From Leptodactylus fallax (lineage: Eukaryota > Chordata > Amphibia > Anura > Leptodactylidae), in the NCBI GenBank assembly GCA_947044405.1, contig CAMRHE010000324.1, positions 62,001 to 126,000 of the forward strand: 64,000 bases of DNA, given 5' to 3'. The position numbers and the translations under genes were made by a program. The notes beneath the pieces are model-generated. The model ran no database searches. It saw nothing but the letters and a program-made list of their open reading frames with translations, and was not told the DNA's origin. Positions 11,313-21,899 of the stretch are shown one piece after another (position 1 is the first letter of the stretch; each line of letters starts with the position of its first letter).

Positions 11313-12702
11313 GTAATTGAGTTTAATAAAAAGCATTCTTAGCGAAGCGCGGTCTCCATACCTCACTTTTTTTGGATACTCTCCTACCATTTTTGCACCT
11401 TTTATGAATATGACCTGATCCCTGTTGATAAAGGTTGGTAATATGACAGCTAGTTTATAGAAACCTTAGCATAAATTTTTAAATCTGTGTTCAATAATGA
11501 TATGGGCTTAAAGTTAGCTGAAGAATCCATGGATTTGCCTTTCTTTGGTAAAGTAATAATTAAGGCCTGTAACATGTCTGGGGAAGGTGATCCTGAATTA
11601 GCTATATTATTAGGCATTTGAGTAATGTATGGGATTAAAAGTTGTTTGTGCTGTTTATAATACTCATTGGGGAGGGCATCAGGGGCTGGTGACTTATTGG
11701 GTTTAAAAGAAGATATAGTCATCAGAACTTCATCACGAGTAATTGGGGATATAAGAACACTCGTTTGAGCTTTTGTAAGTTCAGGGATTTGCATGTTTTC
11801 CAGAAAGGATTGTATTTATGGTGTAGTAGGTTGAGGTGTAGTAGGGTCATCTTTGAGGTTGTATAATGTGGAGTAATATTGTGTTAATACTTAGCTATTC
11901 CTTTAGGATCATTGATCTTAGTACCGTCTGTGTCATAGATATAGGGAATACGTGACATTGTGAATTGGGATTTTAACCTTTTAGCTAACACAGCTCCTGG
12001 TCTATTCCCTTGCCAGTAATAAGTCATCCTAAGTTTGCATAGTGCAAGATCAAGCTTATACAGACTTAAATAATGAGTTGTCTATGTAAATCCAAAATGT
12101 AAGCTGCCTTATAAGCGGAGTATGCATGTTTATTCAATCTATGAAGGTTTCAAGAGTGAGAATAGAAACCTTCTATTATTGTCTATCTTTTAATATGAGG
12201 TTTGTTGGATAAAGTGACCTCTTAGGGTCGCCTAGTGAGTGGTGTCATTAACTTGTCCATTATCGTTATATTAGAAGTATTCTGTTAATGTTTGAACAGT
12301 AGAACCGCTATATTTGGGTTGTTGTAATATGTGATTATTAAGATGTCAAAATGGGTCAGGATAACTATTATAATCTTACTGAACCTCTATAGCAATAGGT
12401 ACATGATCAGGCCATGTTGGAACTCCATTGGTTAAGGTTTGGATACAGGATAATAGATTTGTCGACTAAGAAATTATAAATCCTCGTATAAATTTTGTGA
12501 AGGTTGGAGAAGAACGTAAAATCTTGCTCACTGCATTGTTGAATTCTTCAAACATCAAAAAGTTGGTGGCCTTGCAGAATATTCATTATTGGTGTGGGTT
12601 CCAACATAGTCTGAGGTGCAGTAAAGTCCATGGAGGGCCATAATGTTTTATTATAATCCCCAACAACCAGTAGAGAAACTTGCTTAACCTTAGGTATTGT
12701 AA

Positions 12703-13190
12703 CGGTCTGGGTCTGATTCTGAGTCTTTTAGTGCAACTTACTTGGGGTAATTGCTAGTCTGATAACTTAGTCAGAGGAAGCCAGTGGTTGATGCACAAGA
12801 TGGACGTCAGTATTAGAGGAGAAGGCAATGTTGTAGTCAGGAGGAAGCCAGGGGTCGATGCACAAGATGAATGTCAGTTTTAGCAGCAGAGCAGGAGAGG
12901 CTAGCTAGAATACAGGCTAAGAGCACAATAATCTCACAAAGCAGGAAGTGCAAGGCTGGGTTTAAATAGGAAGTTCAATCAAGGAACAGGGTGGAGCAAA
13001 CTAGAGACACTGGGAACTAGGCTTTAGATCATAACAGGAGCTTTCCAGGAGGCTGAATAGCTCATTTGGAAGAGGTACAGCCTGGGACACCGGAGTCCTT
13101 GGGTTCAAGTCCTGACTGATATGTTAGTAAGGATTTTTCTAAGGAACCTAAGCTGTTTCAAATTTAGTGCATATATAGTGGATAAGATAC
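12703..13190 (+). repeat. Interspersed repeat with internal duplication and tRNA-like segment
   Basis: This repeat breaks the L1 copy A endonuclease. It contains a duplicated block (GAAGCCAGTGGTTGATGCACAAGATGGA-type text at about 12777 and again at 12845). It also has a tRNA-like segment near 13050-13120 with an A-box-like TAGCTCATTTGG and a B-box-like GGTTCAAGTCC. There is no complete cloverleaf, so this is a tRNA-derived repeat or pseudogene, not a tRNA gene. Confidence 0.5.
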
Positions 13191-13660
13191 ACTGGACATT
13201 ATTATCACAACATAACTATATGATATGTTGACCAGCATTGTATATTATTACCTTCTCAATTGTAAAAGTAAGGGTATCCCTCACAATGATGGCCACTCCA
13301 CACGAAAGCACTGCGTGAGAAAAGATCTGGATAGGGTAACATTTGTAGTGTAAACGGAAGACATCTCCCTTGTTCAGATGTGTCTCTTGGATATAAATTA
13401 TATCTGAATTAGAAGATCTTAGTTCTTTCCATAAAAGTGAGCACATATAGGGAGAATTAAGCAATCTTAACATTAAATGAAGAAAAGAAGTGCAGGACAA
13501 CTAGTTGATGAGTTATTAGGCCGGAATAGAACATCTCAGAAACAAATAACCATAATCAGCATGGGGTAAACTGAGGTTCTAAAAGGTGACAAAGTATTTA
13601 ACCCACATGCTGGGCAAGCGATGCTTATACATAACTACTTCACTTGTGATTCTGTCATAT

Positions 13661-14984
13661 GTTTGATCAAGTGAACAGAACAGGGGACAGACAAAATGAG
13701 GTAGAGGAGGAAAAACTTATGTAACTACCAACAATAAGAATGTGGTTGGCAACAGCAGCACTACTTCTGGTGTGTTGAGAATAAAGACATTTTTGAAAGC
13801 AGCAAAATACAAATATTGAGTCAGACTTCCTCTTCCTCCCCTGTTGTAACACTTAATTTACCAGGCTGTTTTCCTGTACTGTCAACCATGTCTTCTTCAC
13901 TGACACAGATGCCATTCTCTAGTAGTCAATTTCTCTTCTTCCTCTTTTTGAGAAGTTGGATGAGAACTGCCAATATTTTTTTGGATGGAGAGGGAAAAGA
14001 GATGGAAGATATTAGTGGAGGTAGTAGTGGCAGGGGTGTGCTACTGGTAGTTTTGCAGGTAGGAACAATAGGGGGAAATCTGTTAGGAATTGTGAGAACA
14101 TGGAGGAATCCCATTGCCATGATGAGTCACAAAAAAGTGGAGAAGATTATGACATTACTGAACGTAATGATGATTCTATTAAGGATAAGACCTGGCAACT
14201 GGGTAAGAGTGACAGGGTGACATCACATGAAAACGGTGTGTATGAAACCGTGTGTGCATGAAAAAAACACAGGCAAGCATCTTCCCCCAAAATAGGATTA
14301 TTTTTGGAGCATTTTAAATGGTTAAAATTTTACAGGAAAGTGGTAGCGCAGTATATAGTTAAATTAGTAGTTTGTATCCACTGCCTGCTATCTATTTTCT
14401 TATCGACATACATGTCAATGTCACTTTGACATAACTTTGGCTGTGTTACTTTTAGAAAGCTTGAAATGGGTTAGATAGAGTCCTAGGAGCCCTGACAGTG
14501 TTATACATTATGTTTTATGCCAATTTTTCTCTAATTTGTGGTGAACTTATTGAACCCAAAACAAATCTTTGGACCAAACCACTGAATCTAAAAGTAAACA
14601 AATCTTCAGAGGTTCTCCCATCTCTAGCTATCACCTGTTTACCCATGAGCATATATGTTTCTGTCACTTTGACATGACTAAGGTTTGTGTTAAATAGCTA
14701 AAATAGGTTAAATACACTCCTAAGAGTCATGCATGACTTTTCAGGGCAGTTTGAACTTTTGGAAGGAATTTATTTGGACCTACCTACCTCTTAGGTCCAA
14801 ATCGGACAAATCCAAAACAAAATTATTTTTCATGATTTTGAAATGTTCATTTATATTTCTTACTCTAGCATCTGTAATGTTAGACCTGTTTTCCAAATGT
14901 TACATTGACAGTAGTGCTCGACATAGTACATGGGAAGGTTGTGTTATGGGAAATACCACTTAAGACCTCAATCTTCAAGAAGTA
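13661..14984. repeat. Unclassified repeat family Q, copy 1
   Basis: The 13820-14220 stretch reads openly (134 codons, serine-rich then acidic/glycine-rich), but codon pattern and conservation do not suggest a gene. Related text recurs near 30680-31060 and 33480-34000. The flanking block 14290-14830 contains GAGTCCTAGGAGCCCTGACAGT and a second, similar block near 14640-14760. That block recurs near 31500-31640 and inverted at 6190-6420. I infer a long, non-coding or decayed-coding interspersed element whose class I cannot name. Confidence 0.45.
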
Positions 14985-14986
14985 TA

Positions 14987-16114
14987 CCGTATTTTTCGGA
15001 CTATAAGACACACTTTTTTCCCCCAATTTTGGGAGGAAAATGGGGGTGCATCTTATGGTCTGAAAGTAGGTGTTGGGGGGTCGGAGGAGCAGGGTCGCAG
15101 CATCGCCCCACTCCTGCCACTGCCGGCTTCCTGCAGCGGGGCTTCCTCCAGCAGCAGGAGTGGGGCGATGTGCGGGCCCTGGGATCGGAGGAGCGGGTGT
15201 CTCATTGAACCCATCCCGGCATCTGCCATGCTATGACAGCGGATGCCGGGTCTGTAAAGTTGATGGTGGCCGCTCTGCTGCAGATCGGTCTCAATAGCTA
15301 CCGGGTCTCACACTGTAATATACAGCACAGACTTGGAGCTAATGCCCGCAATCAGACTCCAGTCTGATCACGGTCATTACTACTTTAAACCCCCCCTAAA
15401 GTAAAAAAGTTGCCACCGGGGCCGGTACCTTTGAAGTTGCAGGATGGCTCCTGCGTGGTGAGATTGCAGGAGCCAGCCTGTTCCTGTGACAGCCAGGAGT
15501 CTTATGAAGGCTCCCAGGCTTGTCATAGGAATATTACTATTGCGGCTGGTCTATGACCAATCACATGATTGCAGGTTCAAGCTCCCTAAGGGGGGGCTCA
15601 TAAAATAGTAAAAAAAAAAAAAAAAAAAATTTTAACAATATAAAAAAATAAATAAATAAAAGTTCTAAATCACCCCCCTTTCCCTAGAATACATATAATA
15701 GTAGAAAATTACCATGAAACACATACACATTAGGTATCCCTGTGTCCAAAAACGTCCGGTTTACAAACTTATCAAAACACTTTTCCTGTACGGTGAACGT
15801 CATAGCAGGAAAAAAAAAATCAAAAGTGCCGAACTGCTGTTTTTTTCACTGTTTCACCTTTGATTTGAATAAAATGTGATCTAAGCATTCCCCAAAATGG
15901 TATAACTAAAAAGAACATCTGGCTCCGCAAAAAAAGATGCCCTATACATCCCCGTACAACTGCAGGGCCACCTGTCAATGTGACCTTACAGCTGTTGCAA
16001 AACTACAGCTCCCATATATTAAATATTTTACCATTTATTTTTTTCCCTATTTTCCTCCTCTAAAACCTAGGTGCATCTTATGATCCGGTGCATCTTATAG
16101 TCCGAAAAATACGG
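14987..16114. mobile_element. TA-flanked palindromic non-autonomous DNA transposon
   Basis: Inverted ends CCGTATTTTTCGGACTATAA (14987) and TTATAGTCCGAAAAATACGG (to 16114) sit between TA dinucleotides at 14985-14986 and 16115-16116. The 1128-bp body has further inverted matches (GTGCATCTTATGGTC near 15046 and GGTGCATCTTATGATCC near 16069). It shares internal text (GGAGCTAATGCCCGC) with the element at 40540-41043. No transposase is encoded. TA duplication fits Tc1/mariner, but the ends alone do not settle the superfamily. Open frames at 14930-15297 are chance GC-rich frames. Confidence 0.85.
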
Positions 16115-16116
16115 TA

Positions 16117-16429
16117 ATTCTTTATTCACCTAAAGGAGGGAGAGTGCATCGTACATAGAAGATACAATTTGCATTCTCAAAAGCATGCAGGGCCCAGCTC
16201 TCCTTTATACATCAAAGCCCTCATTTATGACATCGTTCTCAATTCCTATTGGAGGAAGCTAACATCAATCGCTATTAGCATTAGTATGATTTTCAAACAA
16301 AGCCTTACACATGAGCTCAGACAGATGTTTCTCATCTTTGCTCACCATTCTTGTGATCAAAGCCTGTCCACTATATCAATATAACATTTCTTAAAACACA
16401 TATGGGTACAATTACTAATTATAAGAATA
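16117..16429. other. Non-coding spacer between two TA-flanked elements
   Basis: No transposon end or gene seen. Balanced composition and lack of low-complexity runs make this one of the few stretches that could be single-copy. Confidence 0.35.
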
Positions 16430-16431
16430 TA

Positions 16432-16645
16432 CAGTCATATGAAAAAGTTTGGGCACCCCTATTAATCTTAATCATTTTTAGTTCTAAATATTTGGGTGTT
16501 TGCAACAGCCATTTCAATTTGATATATCTAATAACTGATGGACACAGTAATATTTCAGGATTGAAATGAGGTTTATTGTACTAACAGAAAATGTGCAATA
16601 TGCATTAAACCAAAATTTGACCGATGCAAAAATTTGGGTACCCTT
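16432..16645 (+). repeat. Left long terminal inverted repeat of Tc1 copy D
   Basis: It pairs with 17866-18080 on the opposite strand. The outer and inner transposase-site-like motifs lie near 16446 and 16627. Confidence 0.93.
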
Positions 16646-16829
16646 ATCATTTTATTGATTTGAATACTCCTAACTACTTTTTACTGACTTACTGAAGCAC
16701 AAAATTGGTTTTGTAACCTCACTGAGCTTTGAACTTCATAGCCAGGTGTATCCAATCATGAGAAAAGGTATTTAAGGTGGCCAATTGCAAGTTGTTCTCC
16801 TATTTGAATCTCCTCTGCAGAGTGGCATC

Positions 16830-17852
16830 ATGGGCTCCTCAAAACAACTCTCAAATGATCTGAAAACAAAGACTGTTCAACATAGTTGTTCAGGGGAAGG
16901 ATACAAAAAGTTATCTCAGAGATTTAAACTGTCAGTTTCCACTGTGAGGAACATAGTAAGGAAATGGAAGACCACAGGGACAGTTCTTGTTAAGCCCAGA
17001 AGTGGCAGGCCAAGAAAAATATCAGAAAGGCAGAGAAGAAGAATGGTGAGAACAGTCAAGGACAATCCACAGACCACCTCCAAAGAGCTGCAGCATCATC
17101 TTGCTGCAGATGGTGTCACTGTGCATCGGTCAACAATACAGCACACTTTGCAAAAGGAGAAGCTGTATGGGAGAGTGATGCGAAAGAAGCCGTTTCTGAA
17201 AGGACGCCACAAACAGAGTCGCCTGAGGTATGCAAAAGCACATTTGGACAAGCCAGCTTCATTTTGGAAGAAGGTCCTGTGGACTGATGAAACAAAGATT
17301 GAGTTGTTTGGTCATACAAAAAGGCGTTATGCATGGCGTCAAAAAAACACAGCATTCCAAGAAAAACACTTGCTACCCACTGTAAAATTTGGTGGAGGTT
17401 CCATCATGCTTTGGGGCTGTGTGGCCAATGCCGGCACCAGGAATCTTGTTAAAGTTGAGGGTCGCATGGATTCAACTCAGTATCAGCAGATTCTTGAGAA
17501 TAATGTACAAGAATCAGTGACGAATTTGAAGTTACGCCGGGGATGGATATTTCAGCAAGACAATGATCCAAAACACAGCTCCAAATCTACTCAGGCATTC
17601 ATGCAGAGGAACAATTGCAATGTTCTGGAATGGCCATCCCAGTCCCCAGACCTGAATATCATTGAACATCTGTGGGATAATTTGAAGCGGGCTGTCCATG
17701 CTCGGCGACCATCAAACTTAACTGAACTGGAATTGTTTTGTAAAGAGGAATGGTCAAAAATACCTTCATCCAGGATCCAGGAACTGATTAAAAGCTACAG
17801 GAAGCGACTAAAGGCTGTTATTTTTGCAAAAAGAGGATCTACTAAATATTAA
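16830..17852 (+). CDS. Tc1-like transposase, intact, 340 aa
   Basis: This is the transposase for excision and reinsertion of the surrounding element at TA sites; it acts in the nucleus. I chose the ATG at 16830 (MGSSKQLSND) over the in-frame one at 16785 because Tc1 transposases are about 340 aa and start like this. Residues 1-52 form the first helix-turn-helix of the paired-like domain (YKKLSQRFKLSVSTVRNIVR). GRPRK at 59-63 is the AT-hook-like linker and part of a basic nuclear-localisation region. Residues 66-120 form the second helix-turn-helix. The catalytic triad is D153 (LWTDETK), D244 (FQQDNDPKH) and E279 (PDLNIIEHLW), with 34 residues between the last two: DD34E. The glycine-rich loop FGGGSIMLWG is at 187-196. 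The frame ends in the usual GSTKY. No stop, frameshift or intron is visible. Whether it is active cannot be told from sequence. Confidence 0.95.
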   Translation: MGSSKQLSNDLKTKTVQHSCSGEGYKKLSQRFKLSVSTVRNIVRKWKTTGTVLVKPRSGRPRKISERQRRRMVRTVKDNPQTTSKELQHHLAADGVTVHRSTIQHTLQKEKLYGRVMRKKPFLKGRHKQSRLRYAKAHLDKPASFWKKVLWTDETKIELFGHTKRRYAWRQKNTAFQEKHLLPTVKFGGGSIMLWGCVANAGTRNLVKVEGRMDSTQYQQILENNVQESVTNLKLRRGWIFQQDNDPKHSSKSTQAFMQRNNCNVLEWPSQSPDLNIIEHLWDNLKRAVHARRPSNLTELELFCKEEWSKIPSSRIQELIKSYRKRLKAVIFAKRGSTKY

Positions 17853-17865
17853 TGTCACTTTTCTG

Positions 17866-18080
17866 TTGAGGTGCCCATACTTTTGCACCGGTCAAATTTT
17901 GGTTTAATGCATATTGCACATTTTCTGTTAGTACAATAAACCTCATTTCAATCCTGAAATATTACTGTGTCCATCAGTTATTAGATATATCAAATTGAAA
18001 TGGCTGTTGCAAACACCCAAATATTTAGAACTAAAAATGATTAAGATTAACAGGGGTGCCCAAACTTTTTCATATGACTG
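17866..18080 (-). repeat. Right long terminal inverted repeat of Tc1 copy D
   Basis: Reverse complement of 16432-16645 with few differences. The mismatches I can see are one near the outer motif and about four at the inner end. Confidence 0.93.
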
Positions 18081-18082
18081 TA

Positions 18083-19140
18083 TGTATACATAGAACACAG
18101 ACTATTCATTACATTATATTATCTAATGTGACAATATGGCACCGCCATTGGATATATATTTTTAGTAATTACTCTTCAGTTGGGGGCCATGCTAGTGTGG
18201 TGTCTATGCATGGCAATTTTCCCCTTAAGCTGGCCAAATGTTGCATTATTATAATAATAATACTAATAATTATTATTATTATTATTCATTTTTAGAGCAC
18301 CATTAATTCTATAGTGCTGTTCTAATGGAAAAAGTTATATACATAATACAACACAAAGTACAATGTTGACCATTTGGTATAGTGGGAGAGAAGAACGTGC
18401 CTGTGAGGGCTTACAATCTATGAGGGGGAAGGAGATAGTAGATGAGATTATGTATGTTCATCTGTCCATAACTCCCATAGAGGTAAATAGGAGTATCTTG
18501 CTATGCTCTGTTGTTTCCTCAACTTCTATTTATCTATATGGGAATTATGGAAACACCCAAGTTTGTTTAGCTGTTTCCAAAATTCCATTAGGGTTAAAGA
18601 TTAATAATGGAACCTGTGTAGCAGTGCAAGCTACACTGTTTCTGTAACTCCTATTTACTGTAATAGTATTTACTTGTCCTGAATTAAATACAGCAGGATC
18701 CCCCCAGCTCATCTTTCCCCTCACACATAGGCATAAGCTGTTTTCTTTATGTGATTCCCCACCTAGCATCTATAATGATATAAAGATATGTGTCTCCAAC
18801 ATTAAACTGAAGCTATTCCATAACATCCATGGGAAGGGTTGGGGTCCTGCTGGCATAATTTGGTGTCTATGACTGGCAGTTGCTCCCTAAAAGCTGGCTA
18901 AATGTCACATTATATATGCAATTGTACTTTTTAAAGAGTTCAGAAAAAGTGTACTGTAGTAGAGTGAGCTAGCTCTGCTATGCTGTTTCCTATTGGGAAT
19001 TATGGAAACAGCCAAATTTGTTCCTCTCATAAATGGGAATTACTGTGTTATACTGTATCTATATCTCCTATTTACTGTACCTCTATGGGAGTTATAGAAA
19101 CTGCCAAATTAATTCATCTGTTTCTGTAAGTTTAAGATGC
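18083..19140. repeat. Degenerate repeat with an inserted L2-like 3' end
   Basis: Text around GGTGTCTATG.CTGGCA..CTCCC..AAGCTGGC.AAATG occurs near 18199 and again near 18863. Short blocks with TGTTTCC..ACTTC/CTATTT..GGGAATTATGGAAACA recur near 18507, 18540, 18985 and 19070. The repeat is internally duplicated and non-coding. The L2-like tail at 18248-18430 sits inside the first part. Confidence 0.5.
18248..18430 (-). repeat. L2-like LINE 3' tail with (ATT)n
   Basis: The ATT repeat near 18248-18285 followed by AGAGCACCATTAATTCTATAG and GGGCTTACAATCTATGAGGG is the reverse complement of the 3' end of the better-preserved L2-like copy at 45274-45733. Only the 3' untranslated tail is present. Confidence 0.8.
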
Positions 19141-19639
19141 CAGAATCTTGTGAGATTCATTAAATGCAGTAAAACACCAAACTCAAGATTTTTGGAAAAT
19201 TCGTAACGATCCTGACTCATTACAAACTGATTTGCAGGCAGCACAAAAACAACTGTGAATTACTGTAGTTCCCTGGGTACAATCACACAGAGATAGGTTA
19301 ATTAACAGTTTAATCAAACAATTAACCTATTAGAGCACATAATACAAAAGGACAGAAAAAAAGATTTGGTACAGTAAATTGTCCTGGTCATCCTTGACAG
19401 CACAAAAAAACTGGGACAAAAAAGCAGTTTCCAAGAGGGTGGGATAGCTGATGCCATCTGGAGCACTCTTCTGCCAAATAAGGAATCCTCTTCTGCCAGG
19501 GAATCTATTCTGTAATGTTTCACAACGATGGATGAGGCCCAGGTTGATATAATGGAATGTGACCTGCTTCAGCACAGGAGGTGGCTGTAGATCTAGATGA
19601 TTGTGCATGGACTTGAAGAGGCATTGAACCTGGCATTGT

Positions 19640-20000
19640 ACGCACAAGTAAACAGTTCTCTATATCTCTTAGGTATGGTTCTTTATAAGACAGTGCCGCA
19701 GCTCATTCACTGCTAAAGTTATTGCTACTGGAAAAAAAAAAACTTTGAATGTCAACAACTTGATGTATGCTTGATGAAGAGGTTCAAATGGTGGAGACAT
19801 GGGGGCTACCAAGACCACTGAAAGGTTCCATGAAGGTGAGGAAGTCTGTACTTCTGGAGCTAGATTCTTGAGAGCTTTGAAGAAGTTTAGATTAAATGTT
19901 GACCAGAGAATCTGTTTTGCAATTGTGCATTTATGGCCGTGAATTGCACCTTCAACGTACTAAGTTTTAGCCCTTTGTTGAAGCTTTCCTGAAGAAACTA
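19640..20000 (-). pseudogene. DIRS tyrosine recombinase fragment
   Basis: Minus-strand reading from near 20000 gives FNKGLKLSTLKVQFTAINAQ, then TFQWSW-type text and, in another frame, APMSPPFEPLHQAYIKLLTFK and VAITLAVNEL. This matches the core-binding and early catalytic part of DIRS recombinases (family knowledge: GLKLSTLKVQ..AL, PPFEPL, LTxKxxFL.A). I could not place the catalytic R-H-R-Y residues. Several stops and frame changes show decay. Confidence 0.7.
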
Positions 20001-20579
20001 AAGAACAGAGTTAATTGACAAGAGGCCGACATCATTCCTAGAACACCAGGAGTCAAAAAAAGATAACTCTCTATTATACACCTTAATCTAGATGGTCTTC
20101 TGGCAAACAGTAGTTTATTAATCACTTCTGTAGATAAACCCAGGTTTACTAAATTTTCCCGGTAATCCTTCAGGTCTTGAGATGAAAAATTCTGGGATTG
20201 GGATGAGGTGAAATCCTCTGAAGAAGCAGATCTGTCTTGAATGGTAGTTCTCAAATCCTGCCCTAGATAGATGCCAAGCCAGTGAAAACCCAGTCCTGCG
20301 AGGCCAGAATGGTAGAACTGCAATCGTTTCTGCATGCTCATCTTGGATCTTCTCTGACACCTTGGGGATGAGAAGGAGTGGGGGAAAGACATATACTCAC
20401 AGCCCTGTTCACCTGTGAGACAGACTGTCCATAGCTAGGGCTTTATATGAGTGAGACAGGGAGGAGATTACCTGTAACTTGGCGTTCTGTGAGGTTGTCA
20501 TGACATCTTCTGTTGGGATTCCTCATTTTGTCATTAACAGTCTGAACATTTTAAGTTCCCATTTGTCTGGGTGGAGGCT

Positions 20580-20980
20580 GTTAAAACTCCCAACACGTGT
20601 TACTTCACCAAAGACATGAGGAATTTTCATTCTCGGGACATGGACGCACTGCTCATGCTGCTCTGCTTGTTTGTATAAAACACAGTAACGAAATTTTCTG
20701 ATTGAATGAGGACTTTGTGATTCTTCAGATGAGTATGAAATGTAGCAATGCCAACCTGACCACTTTCAGTTCTCTTAGATTGGAGAGAACATGACGTTAT
20801 GTACTCCATTTGCCCTGAACCTACAGGTCATCTACTTGGGCACCCCAACCCTAGGATGAGATATCTGTAATGAGGATTTTCTGAGTTTTTTGAGTCAGAG
20901 TCCTAAAATTCTCTGAGGGAAAGTCTGGAATGAGCCAAAAGATGTTTTATTGCCTTCTGAGCAGACCGCATGCTCCCTGG
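20580..20980 (-). pseudogene. DIRS RNase H fragment
   Basis: The minus strand reads LGLGCPSR, a stop, then VGSGQMEYIT and FHTHLKNHKVLIQSENFVTVFYTNKQ. The pattern GWGAxxxD..GxWS..L.IN..E..A...AL..F...L....VLIxSDNxTxVxYINKQ is the DIRS/Ty3-type RNase H. Here the DN is EN and stops interrupt, so it is inactive. Confidence 0.7.
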
Positions 20981-20994
20981 AGACAATTTTACTG

Positions 20995-21560
20995 ACTGGC
21001 TTAAGAGTTTATTATGAAGTCCAGGAACTTTAATTGTTGACATGGTATCAGCTGTGACTTCTTGTAGTTGATCAGAAAATCATGATGTTGTAACATGTGT
21101 AGAGTAGTCTGAAGATGGATCTGCAGTTGTTCTTTGGATGCAGCTATATGCAGCCAGTCATTTAGGTACGGAATTACTATTATCTCCTGTAACCTCAAGG
21201 CTGCCGTGAGCACTACTGTAGTTTTGGTGAATACTCGGAGAGCTGACGAGATCCTGAAGGAAAGGCATGTGAATTGTACATGTCAGATAACCCTAGACAA
21301 ATGGACTGCTATGCACAAGTACTTTCTGTGAGACTGGAGAATTGGTATATGAAGATATGCATATGTTAGCTTGATAGTGGCTAGAAAGTAATTTTTCTGT
21401 AGAAGAGTGCTCACTGAATGAATTGTTTCCATCCTGAAGGACCTTTTGACCAGGAAATGATTTAGGAAAGTGAGGTCTATGACTAACCTCCATCTGCCGT
21501 ACAGCTTGAGAACTGAGAAGACTCTGGAGTACACCTCCTGTTCGGTTTATGTGGGAGGTG
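20995..21560 (-). pseudogene. DIRS reverse transcriptase fragment
   Basis: Minus-strand frame 21283-21534 gives YSRVFSVLKLYGRWRLVIDL, TFLNHFLVKRSFRMETIHSV and FLATIKLTYAYLHIPI. These are RT motifs 1-3, with the catalytic Asp of DLKDAY replaced (KLTYAY). Frame 21001-21213 gives PYLNDWLHIAASKEQLQIHL, where the YLDDW catalytic box has become YLNDW, followed by INYKKSQLIPCQQLKFLDF. A frameshift separates the two. At least two catalytic positions are lost, so this is dead. Confidence 0.85.
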
Positions 21561-21899
21561 CTTCTTCCAAAGCTGTCTTCTGGAGAAAGTCTAACAGTAG
21601 TGGAAAGACCACTCGATTGGAGACATGATTCACAAGAAAAAGGCCTGGACTTCTGAATCTAGGGGATCTTCTTTTTTGGTTATGAAAATGATGACCATAG
21701 TACTTCCTTTTGAGGTAAGGTAACTATTCCCCTTTCCCCTCATGAGTGATTCTAGAATTTTAGAGAGCTGTGGAAAAATTGATTCAGGCTGAAAAGGTAA
21801 GTTACAAAAGTTACTTTTTGAAAGATTATCTCCTCACCAGAGCTTAAGCCACAGGGCTCTCCAAGCTGCATTGGACAGAGCCAGCTGAATATTTCATAC

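Larger units (their letters stand above)
8968..13660 (-). pseudogene. Decayed L1-type LINE, ORF2 remnant (copy A)
   Basis: Minus-strand reading recovers ORF2 from endonuclease to 3' end. The endonuclease N-terminus (SDIIYIQETHLNKG, about 13390) is in 13216-13500. VVGDYNKTLWPSMD follows near 12660 and FFSNLHKIYTRI near 12500. The linker with YYWQGNRPGAVLAKRLKSQF is near 12010. RT palm motifs lie in 11450-11794 ([36 protein letters not shown]). The C-terminal SDTCWRH motif is near 10655, with an A-rich 3' region towards 8970. Stops, frameshifts and loss of the YADD block show it is dead. Three later insertions interrupt it: 9827-10612, 10929-11312 and about 12703-13190. No ORF1 was found upstream, so it is probably 5'-truncated. 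Confidence 0.85.
16432..18080 (+). mobile_element. Apparently intact Tc1-like transposon (copy D)
   Basis: The 1649-bp element begins CAGTCATATGAAAAAGTTTG and ends with its complement, flanked by TA at 16430-16431 and 18081-18082. Inverted repeats of about 214 bp differ at only a handful of positions by eye. Each repeat holds an outer motif (AAGTTTGGGCACCCCTATT) and an inner motif (AAAATTTGGGTACCCTTAT), an IR/DR layout for transposase binding. The single gene between them is uninterrupted. Near-identical ends plus an open gene suggest this is the youngest transposon in the window. Confidence 0.97.

Noticed and set aside
13816..14220. 134-codon plus-strand open frame
   Set aside because: It is a serine-rich then methionine/glycine-rich frame inside repeat family Q; the frame is not kept in related copies.
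16785..16829. In-frame upstream ATG giving a 355-aa transposase
   Set aside because: The extra 15 residues are hydrophobic leader-like text without counterpart in Tc1 transposases. The ATG at 16830 gives the usual length and N-terminus.
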